NCBI GenBank assembly: GCA_937891895.1 | Contig: CALATN010000094.1 | Span: 1-13,036 of the forward strand | DNA length: 13,036 bases | Reading direction: 5' to 3' | Origin: an uncultured Clostridia bacterium | Lineage (GTDB): Bacteria > Bacillota > Clostridia > Oscillospirales > Ruminococcaceae | In this document: in pieces, positions 1-6,581 of the stretch | Layout of the letters: every line of letters starts with the position of its first letter | Numbering within the stretch: the first letter of the stretch is position 1 | Notes under the pieces: generated by a model | The model's database searches: none | The model's input: only the letters and a program-made list of their open reading frames with translations | What the model was told of the DNA's origin: nothing | Made by a program: the position numbers and the translations under genes

Positions 1-117
1 CCAAAGGTAATAGAACGCATTGCGGAAATTCGCGGTGAGGATGCAAAAGCAATTGAGGATGCCATTTTTGAGAATACTGTACGAGCTTTTAATTTGAATG
101 GGATGTTTTCAAATTAA
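1..117 (+). CDS. TatD-family metal-dependent hydrolase, 3' end only
   Basis: Only the last 38 codons and the TAA stop are in the window; the gene begins upstream. The readable tail contains IAEIRGED, then AIEDAIFENTVRAFNL. This fits the C-terminal end of TatD-family DNases, where a helix of the form 'iA.irg...e.ia..t..N..r.F' closes the TIM-barrel hydrolase. The family are metal-dependent phosphoesterases (3'-5' exonuclease or D-aminoacyl-tRNA-related roles have been reported). All metal-binding His and Asp residues lie upstream, so the call rests on the tail alone. A strong terminator follows five bases after the stop, so this gene ends its own transcription unit and is convergent with the lipoprotein gene on the other strand. 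Confidence 0.7.
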   Translation, partial: PKVIERIAEIRGEDAKAIEDAIFENTVRAFNLNGMFSN

Positions 118-121
118 ACAG

Positions 122-159
122 CAAAAGGTCACACCGCAAGATGTGACCTTTTGTTGTTT
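122..159 (+). terminator. Rho-independent terminator after the TatD-family gene
   Basis: The arms CAAAAGGTCACA (122-133) and TGTGACCTTTTG (142-153) form a perfect 12-bp stem with an 8-base loop, followed by TTGTTT. It sits between two convergent genes. Reading the other way, the stem is followed by a mixed T-rich run (TGCTGTTTAATTT), so it may also stop transcripts from the minus-strand lipoprotein gene, less efficiently. Confidence 0.85.
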
Positions 160-165
160 ATGAAA

Positions 166-951
166 TTAATTTTCTTTTGTTACTGTAATTGTTGATTTAG
201 AAAGGTCGATTGAGTAGATATTAGCTGTGCTGGAAGATGTGGGTAACGAGTCCTTTACCTGCCATACATCAAGGAAGTAAACCTTGTTTCCTACAACGAT
301 TGACTCACACATATAATATCCGTCAATTTCATCAACAAGCTGCTGGCCCTTGTCCTTTGCGGAAAGATATTCTGCAAGAAAGGTTATGTCGAGCTTAATT
401 GCTTCAAGTGAAGTCGGTTCGGGAATACAGATTACATTTACCCCCGCTTCCTTTAATGCAGCTGCCATTTTATCACTGGATTTGCCTTCAAGTATTACAA
501 CATCAGGTGCGTATTCTTCAAGGGCAGATGCGGTAATGAGCTTCTTGTTGAGGGTGCAGACCGAAGGAGAAATTCCTGCAACATTTGCGGAGCTCTTGTC
601 TGCGGCAATGATTTTTCCTCCCATTCCAAGTTCAATGAGAAGCTGTGTAATTCTTTCCGAGCCTGATGCAATGCGGTTGACATCGGCAGGTATGCCCACG
701 AGCGTACCCTCACGGTCAAGCACAAGGTCAATAGTAGCGGTCGTTGCTTCGGTTGCTTCGGTCGTTGCTTTGGTTTCCTCCTCGGCAAAGAGCTCGTCCT
801 CTACAACAGTTGTTTCCATTGAAAGCTTCAGCTCTTCAATGTTTGCTGTTGTAATCTGTCCGCCCTCAGGTGTGTAATCACTGCGGCAGGCGGAAAGTGT
901 AAGCATTATTGATACGGCGGCAATTACCGCTGTTATTTTTTTTAGTTTCAT
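166..951 (-). CDS. Lipoprotein with a partial BtuF/FhuD-type substrate-binding domain
   Basis: The 261-aa product has a lipoprotein signal peptide (MKLKK, hydrophobic core, lipobox LSAC, lipidated Cys22). An acidic, Thr-rich linker follows (about 23-74, including a TTEATEATTAT stretch). Residues about 82-215 resemble the first lobe and connecting helix of helical-backbone binding proteins of the BtuF/FhuD/TroA type: 'IASGSERITQLLIELGMGGKIIAADKSS' reads like the family's 'S..iTEilfaLG.gdkiVgvd', and APDVVILEG like 'PDLVi'. After VYFLDVW (224-230), where the second lobe should begin, only about 30 residues remain, so most of that lobe (usually over 100 residues) is absent. No ABC permease or ATPase is nearby. 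The start is supported by AGGAGG six bases upstream. It lies 13 bases after the zinc-finger membrane protein gene and is probably co-transcribed with it. The ligand is unknown, and binding may be lost or altered. Confidence 0.75.
   Translation of the reverse strand: MKLKKITAVIAAVSIMLTLSACRSDYTPEGGQITTANIEELKLSMETTVVEDELFAEEETKATTEATEATTATIDLVLDREGTLVGIPADVNRIASGSERITQLLIELGMGGKIIAADKSSANVAGISPSVCTLNKKLITASALEEYAPDVVILEGKSSDKMAAALKEAGVNVICIPEPTSLEAIKLDITFLAEYLSAKDKGQQLVDEIDGYYMCESIVVGNKVYFLDVWQVKDSLPTSSSTANIYSIDLSKSTITVTKEN
739..771 (-). repeat. Short imperfect tandem repeat encoding the Thr/Glu/Ala linker
   Basis: On the plus strand GGTCGTTGCTT occurs at 739-749 and again at 760-770, with the related GGTTGCTTC between them (751-759). 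On the coding strand this gives the repeated Thr-Glu-Ala-Thr part of the lipoprotein linker. Such short in-frame units can expand or contract by slippage, so linker length may differ between strains. Confidence 0.6.
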
Positions 952-964
952 TATAAGCCTCCTG

Positions 965-1969
965 TCAGATTGCTCCCATTAAGGAAGTAAACTGCATAAT
1001 GTAAAGTACCGCTGTGGGCAAAGCCATAAGAAGAATGAACAGAACAAGCAGAAGCGCTGACGTACCGCCCTTGCGGACGATTTCGCCCCGTGTGTCGAAG
1101 CCGTCGGATTTGGATTTTACAGCCTTGATTTTACGGATTGCACTGCGGTAATAGAATTTATTTGCATTGAAGCCGAGCAGAAACATAAGTGAGTAGAAAA
1201 TTGCATATCCTATCATCATTACTCCGTGGAAGGAGGAGCTGTTAATGTTGATTGAGGCAACAGCTTCGGAAAGTGCACCGAGACCTTCGACCTGAGAAAG
1301 TCCCGCAATTGTCTGCGGTATCTGCGAGATAATTCTTCCCAGCCACGCGAGGATTGCGATAAGGGGCATTTTGCGGTAGGAGAAATAAAGCTCAGGGAAA
1401 AGCATTGCGCAGAAATTGCAGCTGAGAGTATGGCCTGTTTCCTTGAAACGCTTGAAAATCGGGAGATAGTAGTGGGTATTTGTGCCGACAAAATCACCTA
1501 AATCAGCCATCTTTACGCCGTCCACATCCTCATCGGGATTGAAGCCGCAGAGTGGGTCGGAGAAGTTGATAAGATAGGCCTGCATAGGAAATGAACTCAT
1601 ATTTGCGTTGTAGGCATCGGGATTTTCGTTGATATCCATACCCTGATACATCTGCTTTGCCATATCGCTGTCGTTGCGGATATTGTCAGAGGGCATACCG
1701 CACCGCGGGCAGAAAAGAGTCATAGGAGGATTTACGTTTCCACAGTGACGGCAGACGGCGGCAGTATTGCTTTCAGCACTGTTGCCGGTGTCATAGGCAG
1801 GCTTCCAGCTTCCGCCTGTTTTATGGAGAACGTCGTTGACGCATTTTCCGTTTTTGTTATAACAGTCACGGTGATAAGGAGTGCCGCAATCGGGGCATAC
1901 TACAATATCATCGCTGTCCTTGAATTTTTCACTGCACACGATACAACGTGTACCAATATATTCTGACAT
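965..1969 (-). CDS. Membrane protein with N-terminal RING-like and zinc-ribbon domains (DUF2628-like)
   Basis: The 334-aa protein opens with a Cys/His-rich module: C9-x2-C12, C25-x2-C28, H33, C36 and C43. This is the layout of the prokaryotic RING-finger (Prok-RING_1) family. A zinc ribbon follows (C73-x2-C76, C87-x2-C90). After a polar stretch, residues about 150-205 (DLGDFVGTNTHYYLPIFKRF, then FPELYFSYRKMP) resemble DUF2628-type membrane proteins, and hydrophobic segments lie near 186-216, 248-268 and 303-327. The zinc modules are probably cytoplasmic. In bacteria this domain combination has no settled function; ubiquitin-ligase activity should not be assumed. GGAGG seven bases upstream of the ATG fixes the start. 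It has its own promoter at 2012-2040 and is the first gene of a pair with the downstream lipoprotein. Confidence 0.8.
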   Translation of the reverse strand: MSEYIGTRCIVCSEKFKDSDDIVVCPDCGTPYHRDCYNKNGKCVNDVLHKTGGSWKPAYDTGNSAESNTAAVCRHCGNVNPPMTLFCPRCGMPSDNIRNDSDMAKQMYQGMDINENPDAYNANMSSFPMQAYLINFSDPLCGFNPDEDVDGVKMADLGDFVGTNTHYYLPIFKRFKETGHTLSCNFCAMLFPELYFSYRKMPLIAILAWLGRIISQIPQTIAGLSQVEGLGALSEAVASININSSSFHGVMMIGYAIFYSLMFLLGFNANKFYYRSAIRKIKAVKSKSDGFDTRGEIVRKGGTSALLLVLFILLMALPTAVLYIMQFTSLMGAI

Positions 1970-2011
1970 CTGAAAGCCTCCATAGAAATATATGTTAAAA
2001 TTATCAATAAC

Positions 2012-2040
2012 AGTATATCACATTTGCTTTCGAATAACAA
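2012..2040 (-). promoter_or_regulatory. SigA-type promoter for the zinc-finger protein/lipoprotein pair
   Basis: On the minus strand, -35 TTGTTA (2035-2040) and -10 TATACT (2012-2017) are separated by exactly 17 bases, and a TG one base before the -10 makes it an extended -10. The -35 matches consensus at 4 of 6 positions and the -10 at 5 of 6. It lies about 43 bases upstream of the start codon. Confidence 0.6.
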
Positions 2041-2065
2041 GCAGTTTCGCAATGTTTCATCATCC

Positions 2066-2097
2066 TGTCACATAAAACGGGCTGTTTTTGCTTGACA
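2066..2097. promoter_or_regulatory. Imperfect dyad overlapping the cls -35 box, possible operator
   Basis: TGTCA (2066-2070) and TGACA (2093-2097) are inverted copies. Inside them lie a second inverted pair, AAAAC (2074-2078) and GTTTT (2084-2088), offset by one base. The right arm is part of the -35 hexamer of the cls promoter, and the dyad sits between two divergent promoters. A repressor site is possible, but the arms are short. Confidence 0.25.
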
Positions 2098-2120
2098 AAA
2101 TATGGCGGCGGTTGTAAAAT
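2092..2120 (+). promoter_or_regulatory. Strong SigA-type promoter for the cls operon
   Basis: A perfect -35 TTGACA (2092-2097), a 17-base spacer and -10 TAAAAT (2115-2120, one mismatch). The predicted transcript start is near 2127, giving only about 12 bases before the ATG at 2139, or about 33 before the alternative ATA start at 2160. Confidence 0.8.
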
Positions 2121-2138
2121 ATATATCAGTTATTTAGT

Positions 2139-3719
2139 ATGCTAAAGGAGGGAGCGGCTATAAAAAGAAAGCTGAAAAACCTGTTCAAGATAATTTTCGG
2201 CAGGACAATGGTTGTGGTTGTGGGTCTTGCACTTCAGATTGCAATAATTGTTATAGGGCTGAATTTCTTCAGCGACAGCTTTGCTTATTTCTCGGTTGCT
2301 TCAATTGTTTTATCGGCGATTGTACTGATATGGATTATCAATGACAAGACAAATCCTTATTTTAAGCTTGCTTGGGTCGTGCCTGTGATGCTTATTCCTG
2401 TTTTCGGCACGATTATGTATCTGTATGCAAAGCTTGAGCTTGGCACGCATATTATGAATAACCGTATCCTTCAGCTTATTGACAAGACGTCGCCTGTTAT
2501 TCCACAGAATAAGGTTACTCTTGAGGAGGTTGAAGAAATCAGCCTGCAGGAGAGAAATCTTGCGGTATATATGAAGCTCCACGCAGGATATCCGATATGG
2601 AAGAACACCTACGCGGAATATTACTCAATCGGTGAGGACGCTTTTGCTTCAATGATTGACGAGCTTGAAAAAGCGGAGCAATTCATTTTTCTGGAGTATT
2701 TCATAGTTGAGCGTGGAGAAATGTGGGATACGATACTGGAAATTCTCGTGCGAAAGGCGAGTCAGGGCGTTGATGTAAGAGTTATGTATGACGGAATGTG
2801 CAGTCTGACGCTTCTGCCGTACAATTACCCGAAACAGCTTATTGCAAAGGGGATAAAGTGCAGAATGTTTTCACCGATAAAGCCTGTTCTTTCTACGGTA
2901 CAGAACAACCGTGACCACAGAAAGATTATGGTTATCGACGGGCACACTGCTTTCACAGGCGGAATAAATCTTGCTGACGAATATATCAACAGGATTGAGC
3001 GCTTCGGGCATTGGAAGGATAACGCCGTAATGATAAAGGGTGAGGCTGTGGCAGGTTTCACGATTATGTTCCTGCAAAGCTGGAATATCAACGATTACGG
3101 CAAGGAGGACAGCTACGAGCAGTTTATCCGCACGGATTTTCCTGAACTTGAGGAAAGAAAGCTTTGCACTGACGGGTTTGTGCTTCCATACGGCGACAGT
3201 CCGCTGGACAACGAAAACGTGGGTCAGACGGTTTATATGGACATCATCAACCGTGCTGAAAAATACGTGCACATAATGACGCCGTATCTGATACTTGACA
3301 ACGAAATGGTGCAGGCACTTACCTACGCGGCAAAGCGCGGGGTTGACGTGAAAATCATAATGCCGCATATTCCCGATAAGAAATATGCTTACCTGCTGGC
3401 ACGTTCGTATTATATGGAGCTTATCCGCAGTGGGGTAAGTATTTATGAATACACTCCAGGATTTGTCCATTCGAAGGCATTTGTCAGTGACGGGACAAAG
3501 GGCGTTGTAGGCTCGATAAATCTTGATTACAGAAGCTTGTTCCTGCATTTTGAATGTGCGTGTTATTTCTATAAAAATCCTGTTGTGGAGCAGATTGAAC
3601 AGGATATGCAGGAAACGCTTAAAAAGTGTGTTGAGATTACACTTAATGATTGCTTGAAATACAACATTTTCAATCAGCTCGCAGGACGTATTCTCCGTTT
3701 GTTTGCACCGCTGATGTGA
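2139..3719 (+). CDS. cls: Cardiolipin synthase (phospholipase D superfamily)
   Basis: This enzyme joins two phosphatidylglycerol molecules to make cardiolipin plus glycerol at the inner face of the membrane. The 526-aa product has the usual Cls layout: three hydrophobic segments near 23-42, 47-66 and 75-95, then two PLD domains. Each domain carries an HKD motif: HRKIMVIDG with GGIN from residue 260, and HSKAFVSDG with GSINLDYRS from residue 444. The C-terminus ends FAPLM, close to the usual family ending. Length is near the family norm (about 480-520). The start is uncertain. ATG 2139 has no ribosome binding site before it, while an excellent one (AAAGGAGGG) lies downstream of it, eight bases before an in-frame ATA at 2160 that would begin (M)KRKLKN. 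It is the first gene of a three-gene operon with two other membrane proteins. Confidence 0.95.
   Translation: MLKEGAAIKRKLKNLFKIIFGRTMVVVVGLALQIAIIVIGLNFFSDSFAYFSVASIVLSAIVLIWIINDKTNPYFKLAWVVPVMLIPVFGTIMYLYAKLELGTHIMNNRILQLIDKTSPVIPQNKVTLEEVEEISLQERNLAVYMKLHAGYPIWKNTYAEYYSIGEDAFASMIDELEKAEQFIFLEYFIVERGEMWDTILEILVRKASQGVDVRVMYDGMCSLTLLPYNYPKQLIAKGIKCRMFSPIKPVLSTVQNNRDHRKIMVIDGHTAFTGGINLADEYINRIERFGHWKDNAVMIKGEAVAGFTIMFLQSWNINDYGKEDSYEQFIRTDFPELEERKLCTDGFVLPYGDSPLDNENVGQTVYMDIINRAEKYVHIMTPYLILDNEMVQALTYAAKRGVDVKIIMPHIPDKKYAYLLARSYYMELIRSGVSIYEYTPGFVHSKAFVSDGTKGVVGSINLDYRSLFLHFECACYFYKNPVVEQIEQDMQETLKKCVEITLNDCLKYNIFNQLAGRILRLFAPLM
2144..2152 (+). promoter_or_regulatory. Ribosome binding site inside the annotated cls start
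   Basis: AAAGGAGGG is the strongest Shine-Dalgarno match near cls, but it lies after the ATG at 2139. At normal spacing (eight bases from GGAGG) the codon in frame is ATA at 2160-2162. This points either to initiation at a rare AUA codon or to an ATG that has mutated to ATA. Confidence 0.55.
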
Positions 3720-3742
3720 TAGCGAAATAGTGAGGAATAGTT

Positions 3743-4942
3743 ATGACACTGGATAAGAAAACTATATGGAAAATTATCGGAATTATTACAGCGGCGGCGA
3801 TTATTTTTGCTGTGTTCCGCAACTTTACCGCTGTGCTTGATTTCCTAAAGGGAGTTGCGGCTATATTCCTGCCGTTTGTGGTAGGCGCGGCGATAGCGTT
3901 TGTGATTAACGTGCCTATGCGTGCGATTGAAAAGGTGCTTTTCCCGAAAAGCAAGAAGCTTGAAAAGGCAAGACGTCCTCTTGCACTGGTGTTGACACTG
4001 CTTGCAGTTGTGGCAGTTGTAAGCGTAGTGGTAATTCTTGTTGTTCCGCAGCTGGGTGAAACGTTCAAGACGCTGGGAAGCCGCATTCCTGCATTTATGG
4101 ACAAGGCTGAGGAATACATTGAGGGTATTTTCAAGGATTACCCACAGATACAGAGTACCATTTCGGAGCTGAGTCTTGACTGGGGTGGAATTGTTTCCTC
4201 GGTAACAGGATGGGTACAGAGCGGTCTTTCTTCAACAATTGATGTTGCGGCAAGCGCTGTTAATGGTGTTGTTGCGGCATTTATCGGCTTTGTGTTTGCG
4301 ATTTATATTCTGCTTCAGAAGGAAAAGCTTGGCAATCAGGCAAAAATGGTGCTTTATGCACTTGTTTCCGAAAAGCTTGCTGACAGAGTACTTCAGATTG
4401 CGGCTCAGACAAGCGTGACTTTTTCGAATTTCCTTTCGGGACAGTGTCTTGAGGCAGTAATTCTCGGCTGTATGTTTGCGGTTGTAATGCTTATTCTCCG
4501 TATGAATTACGTAGCTCTCATCAGCGTACTTATCGCATTTACAGCACTTATTCCTCTGGTAGGTGCGTTCATTGGCTGTTTCATTGGTGCATTCCTTATC
4601 TTTATGGACAATCCTGTGCAGGCGCTTGTTTTCGTAATTGTGTTCCTTGTAATCCAGCAGATTGAGGGCAATCTTATTTATCCTAAGGTTGTAGGTGAAA
4701 GCGTTGGTCTTCCTGCAATGTGGGTGCTTTTCGTGGTAACAATCGGCGGTAAGCTTATGGGTGTAATGGGTATGCTGATTATGATTCCTGCATCTTCCGT
4801 TGTGTACGCACTGTTCCGTGAGTTTGTGGTAAACAGGCTCCGTACGAAGAGTGCAAGGGTGCAGAAGATGTTTTTCAGACGTGCTGTCCGTGCTAATGCG
4901 ACGTCTGGCAACAGCTCCAACAGGAACGGAGATGGAAAATAA
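3743..4942 (+). CDS. AI-2E family transporter (YtvI/TqsA/PerM-like membrane protein)
   Basis: The 399-aa polytopic protein has the layout of the AI-2E family (formerly UPF0118). Two hydrophobic N-terminal segments (about 10-27 and 36-57) and one near 80-102 come first. A soluble amphipathic region follows (about 105-165), then a C-terminal bundle of membrane segments. The family-typical stretch QQIEGNLIYPKVVG is at 305-318, followed by a Gly-rich segment ending in IPASSVVYALFREF. Characterised relatives differ in role (TqsA in autoinducer-2 export, others in cation/proton exchange), so the substrate cannot be read from sequence. The start is supported by TGAGG seven bases before the ATG. It begins 23 bases after cls, and its TAA overlaps the ATG of the next gene by one base, so the three genes are surely co-transcribed. 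The context suggests a membrane-lipid or envelope role. Confidence 0.88.
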   Translation: MTLDKKTIWKIIGIITAAAIIFAVFRNFTAVLDFLKGVAAIFLPFVVGAAIAFVINVPMRAIEKVLFPKSKKLEKARRPLALVLTLLAVVAVVSVVVILVVPQLGETFKTLGSRIPAFMDKAEEYIEGIFKDYPQIQSTISELSLDWGGIVSSVTGWVQSGLSSTIDVAASAVNGVVAAFIGFVFAIYILLQKEKLGNQAKMVLYALVSEKLADRVLQIAAQTSVTFSNFLSGQCLEAVILGCMFAVVMLILRMNYVALISVLIAFTALIPLVGAFIGCFIGAFLIFMDNPVQALVFVIVFLVIQQIEGNLIYPKVVGESVGLPAMWVLFVVTIGGKLMGVMGMLIMIPASSVVYALFREFVVNRLRTKSARVQKMFFRRAVRANATSGNSSNRNGDGK

Positions 4943-5619
4943 TGTCCGAAAGAAAATCCACGCTGTTTCTGAAGCGCGTGCTTCAGGTTGCTCCGCTTCT
5001 TATGGTGGGAGTATGCGTGCTGATATATTTTCTGTTTTTCAGGGGTGTGACGGTTGAGGATATTCTTGAATTTACTCCTGATAATCTATGGCTTGCGGCG
5101 GCGGTAATGTTAGTGCTTTTTGCACTTAAATCACTGTCAATGTTTTTTCCTATGCTGGTGCTTATTGCGGCAACGGGAAGCATATTTCCAAGCTTTATTG
5201 CCGCATTTATTGTAAACAGTGTCGGTGTATGTGTGATGCTTCTGATACCTTATGCAATAGGAAGATTTGCTGAAAAGGATTTTGTTACAGGACTTATCAG
5301 GAAGAACAAGAATGCTGACAGGCTGTATGAGATAAAGTCGGAAAACGAGTTGTTCATTGCGTATTTCCTTCGTGTGATAAATATTCTTCCCTGCGATGTT
5401 GTGAGTATGTTTCTCGGTGCAACTGGCTTCGGCTTTGTGAAGTACCTTGCAGGCTCTTTTGCGGGAGTTCTTCCCGGGATGATTGCCACAACGCTTATCG
5501 GTGCAAATATCAGCGACAGGTCATCGCCTGTATTCTGGATAGCAATTGCTGCGGAGGTAGTTTTTGCGGCAGTATCGTCGCTGGCATATTATCTTTACAA
5601 AAAGAAAAAGGACACCTGA
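4942..5619 (+). CDS. VTT-domain (TVP38/TMEM64, DedA-like) membrane protein
   Basis: The 225-aa integral membrane protein has a single VTT ('SNARE-associated') domain. Hydrophobic segments lie near 14-33, 50-66, 70-106, 155-188 and 195-218. The family signature is seen at 142-186: FLRVINILPCDVVSMFLGATGF, then the Gly/Pro-rich AGSFAGVLPGM. Relatives (DedA proteins, eukaryotic TMEM41B and VMP1) have been linked to lipid scrambling or recycling of undecaprenyl phosphate. The paralogue here is of the TVP38 branch, so the exact substrate is inference. The start codon overlaps the preceding stop (TAATG), which suggests translational coupling. The last codons form the left arm of the terminator, and the stop codon sits in its loop. 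Being coupled to cls makes a phospholipid-distribution role plausible. Confidence 0.88.
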   Translation: MSERKSTLFLKRVLQVAPLLMVGVCVLIYFLFFRGVTVEDILEFTPDNLWLAAAVMLVLFALKSLSMFFPMLVLIAATGSIFPSFIAAFIVNSVGVCVMLLIPYAIGRFAEKDFVTGLIRKNKNADRLYEIKSENELFIAYFLRVINILPCDVVSMFLGATGFGFVKYLAGSFAGVLPGMIATTLIGANISDRSSPVFWIAIAAEVVFAAVSSLAYYLYKKKKDT

Positions 5620-5635
5620 GGGTGTCCTTTGTTTT
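5607..5635. terminator. Bidirectional terminator between convergent genes
   Basis: AAAGGACACC (5607-5616) and GGTGTCCTTT (5621-5630) form a perfect 10-bp stem around the four-base loop TGAG. On the plus strand it is followed by GTTTT; on the minus strand by a T-rich run (the complement of 5596-5606). The TGA stop of the VTT gene occupies the loop (5617-5619), and the metA stop begins six bases away (5634-5636). One hairpin therefore serves both genes. Confidence 0.88.
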
Positions 5636-6560
5636 ATATGATTGGTTTAAGCTCATCAAGGTTGAACGGTGTTTTCTGGTAAACACAGTAGTTGAGCCAG
5701 TTGGAGAAAAGCAGATTTGCGTGTGCGCGCCAGTTGAAGTGAGGCGGTTGTGACGGGTCGTCGTATGGAAAATAATGCTTCGGCACATCGATTGGCAAGC
5801 CCTTGTCCTTGTCACGGAAATATTCGTTTGCAAGTGTGAAGCGGTCGTACTCGAAATGTCCCGTAATAAAGAACTGACGCTCGGTTTCGTCTGCAATAAT
5901 GTTCACGCCCGACTCGGGGGAAGAAGCGAGAATGTGAAGCTGTTTTACCTTTTCAACGTCCATACGCTTGATTTCGGTATGGCGGGAGTGGGGCACGCTG
6001 AATTTCTCGTCAAAGCCGCGGAGGAGAGGGTGGTTTGTAACCTCTGCCTTATGCGGGAAAACACCGAACATCTTTGCAGGGAGGGAATACTTCGGAACGC
6101 CATAGTGGTAGTAGAGTCCCGCCTGTGCGCCCCAGCAGATATGCCAGGTTGAGTAGGCATTTGTCTTGGACCATTCCATAATTTCGCAGAGCTCCTTCCA
6201 GTAGTCCACGTCTTCGAAAGGAATCTGCTCAACAGGTGCACCTGTGATGATAAGACCGTCAAAACGCAGGTCCTTAACATCATCAAAGGTCTTGTAGAAC
6301 TTGGTGAGATGCTCAATAGGGGTATTCTTTGTAACGTGGCTTGCCATCTGAATAAGCTCGATATCCACCTGGAGAGGGGTATTGGAAAGCAGACGGAGAA
6401 TCTGAGTTTCCGTTTCGATTTTCTTCGGCATAAGGTTGACGATAGCGATACGCAGAGGACGGATATCCTGATGGGAAGCGGCGGTATCAGTCATTACGAA
6501 GATATTTTCGTTGTTCAGCACTGCGTAGGCAGGCAGATTGTTGGGGATATTGATTGGCAT
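5634..6560 (-). CDS. metA: Homoserine O-acetyltransferase (MetA/HTS family)
   Basis: This enzyme acylates the hydroxyl of L-homoserine, the first committed step of methionine synthesis in the cytoplasm. The 308-aa protein is full length and keeps the family numbering exactly. The nucleophile Cys142 is in WHICWGAQAG. His235 and Glu237 in FITGHFEYD complete the catalytic set, and Lys46 is in NLMPKK. Residue 111, in GAPVEQIPFEDV, is Glu; work on Bacillus MetA linked Glu111 to acetyl-CoA and Gly111 to succinyl-CoA. Acetyl transfer is therefore predicted despite the common 'succinyltransferase' label. AAAGGAG eight bases before the ATG supports the start. It follows a lipoprotein gene by 21 bases and has no visible promoter or SAM riboswitch of its own, so it is probably transcribed from that gene's promoter. 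It ends at the shared bidirectional terminator. Confidence 0.96.
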   Translation of the reverse strand: MPINIPNNLPAYAVLNNENIFVMTDTAASHQDIRPLRIAIVNLMPKKIETETQILRLLSNTPLQVDIELIQMASHVTKNTPIEHLTKFYKTFDDVKDLRFDGLIITGAPVEQIPFEDVDYWKELCEIMEWSKTNAYSTWHICWGAQAGLYYHYGVPKYSLPAKMFGVFPHKAEVTNHPLLRGFDEKFSVPHSRHTEIKRMDVEKVKQLHILASSPESGVNIIADETERQFFITGHFEYDRFTLANEYFRDKDKGLPIDVPKHYFPYDDPSQPPHFNWRAHANLLFSNWLNYCVYQKTPFNLDELKPII

Positions 6561-6581
6561 TATGTAAACTCCTTTGAAAGA

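Noticed and set aside
350..877. Plus-strand open frame opposite the half binding-protein lipoprotein
   Set aside because: Ser/Val-rich translation comes from the reverse complement of the Thr/Glu repeats; the minus-strand gene has a signal peptide, lipobox and AGGAGG site.
2871..3548. Minus-strand open frame of 225 codons opposite cls
   Set aside because: It lies wholly inside cls, including both HKD motifs, and has no family resemblance or initiation signals.
6561..6581. SAM riboswitch or T-box before metA
   Set aside because: Only 21 bases separate metA from the preceding gene, far too short for either element, and none is seen before that gene.
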